NCBI GenBank assembly: GCA_013044415.1
Contig: JABEUO010000213.1
Span: 1-5,180, forward strand
Direction: 5' to 3'
Length of the DNA: 5,180 nucleotides
Source: Acidimicrobiaceae bacterium
GTDB lineage: Bacteria; Actinomycetota; Acidimicrobiia; Acidimicrobiales; Acidimicrobiaceae
The translations under genes and the position numbers were made by a program. Shown piece after piece: positions 5,166 through 5,180 of this stretch (position 1 is the stretch's first letter; the number at the start of each line of letters is the position of its first letter). The notes below the pieces were generated by a model. It saw only the letters and a list, made by a program, of their open reading frames with translations, ran no database searches and had not been told where the DNA came from.

Positions 5166-5180
5166 AAAAAGCTTTATCTA

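Noticed and set aside
1..5180. CRISPR array, insertion sequence or prophage genes
   Set aside because: No regularly spaced repeats, no transposase or integrase frames and no terminal inverted repeats with target duplications were seen. The tandem repeats present are only two units of 14 bp.

Overview
The window reads as chromosomal DNA of a free-living bacterium, most likely an actinomycete-type lineage (Actinomycetota). The reasons are two secreted lipoproteins, one with a Pro-rich and one with a Ser/Thr-rich linker, a DUF4232-like domain typical of that phylum, frequent GTG/TTG starts, and factor-independent terminators without T tracts. Base composition looks only moderately GC-rich. That would fit an Acidimicrobiia-like group better than Streptomyces or Mycobacterium, but this placement is inference.

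Left part (1-1919): the end of a [NiFe]-hydrogenase maturation operon. The last 65 codons of hypE, ending in the diagnostic PRIC tail, are followed after one base by a complete hypX. HypE helps make the cyanide ligands of the hydrogenase active site. HypX makes the carbon monoxide ligand from a formyl group, a route associated with maturation under air. A perfect 12-bp hairpin closes the operon. No hydrogenase structural gene is inside the window.

Middle (1920-3920): a monocistronic secreted lipoprotein of unknown function with two probable beta-sandwich domains, then about 435 bp without a convincing gene, then arfB, a small GGQ-motif ribosome rescue hydrolase with an intact catalytic loop and basic tail.

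Right part (3921-5180): a gene-poor interval with several inverted repeats and a short tandem repeat, then a second lipoprotein on the minus strand that converges with arfB. Upstream of it is a TTGACA-type promoter candidate with two perfect 14-bp direct repeats just outside the -35 element. A dyad and a strong isolated AGGAGGT lie at the right edge.

The genes form at least four separate transcription units and do not look like one cooperating system. I saw no mobile element, CRISPR array, RNA gene or defence system. The points most worth checking are HypX, the repeats at the minus-strand lipoprotein promoter, and the inverted repeats in the intergenic regions.
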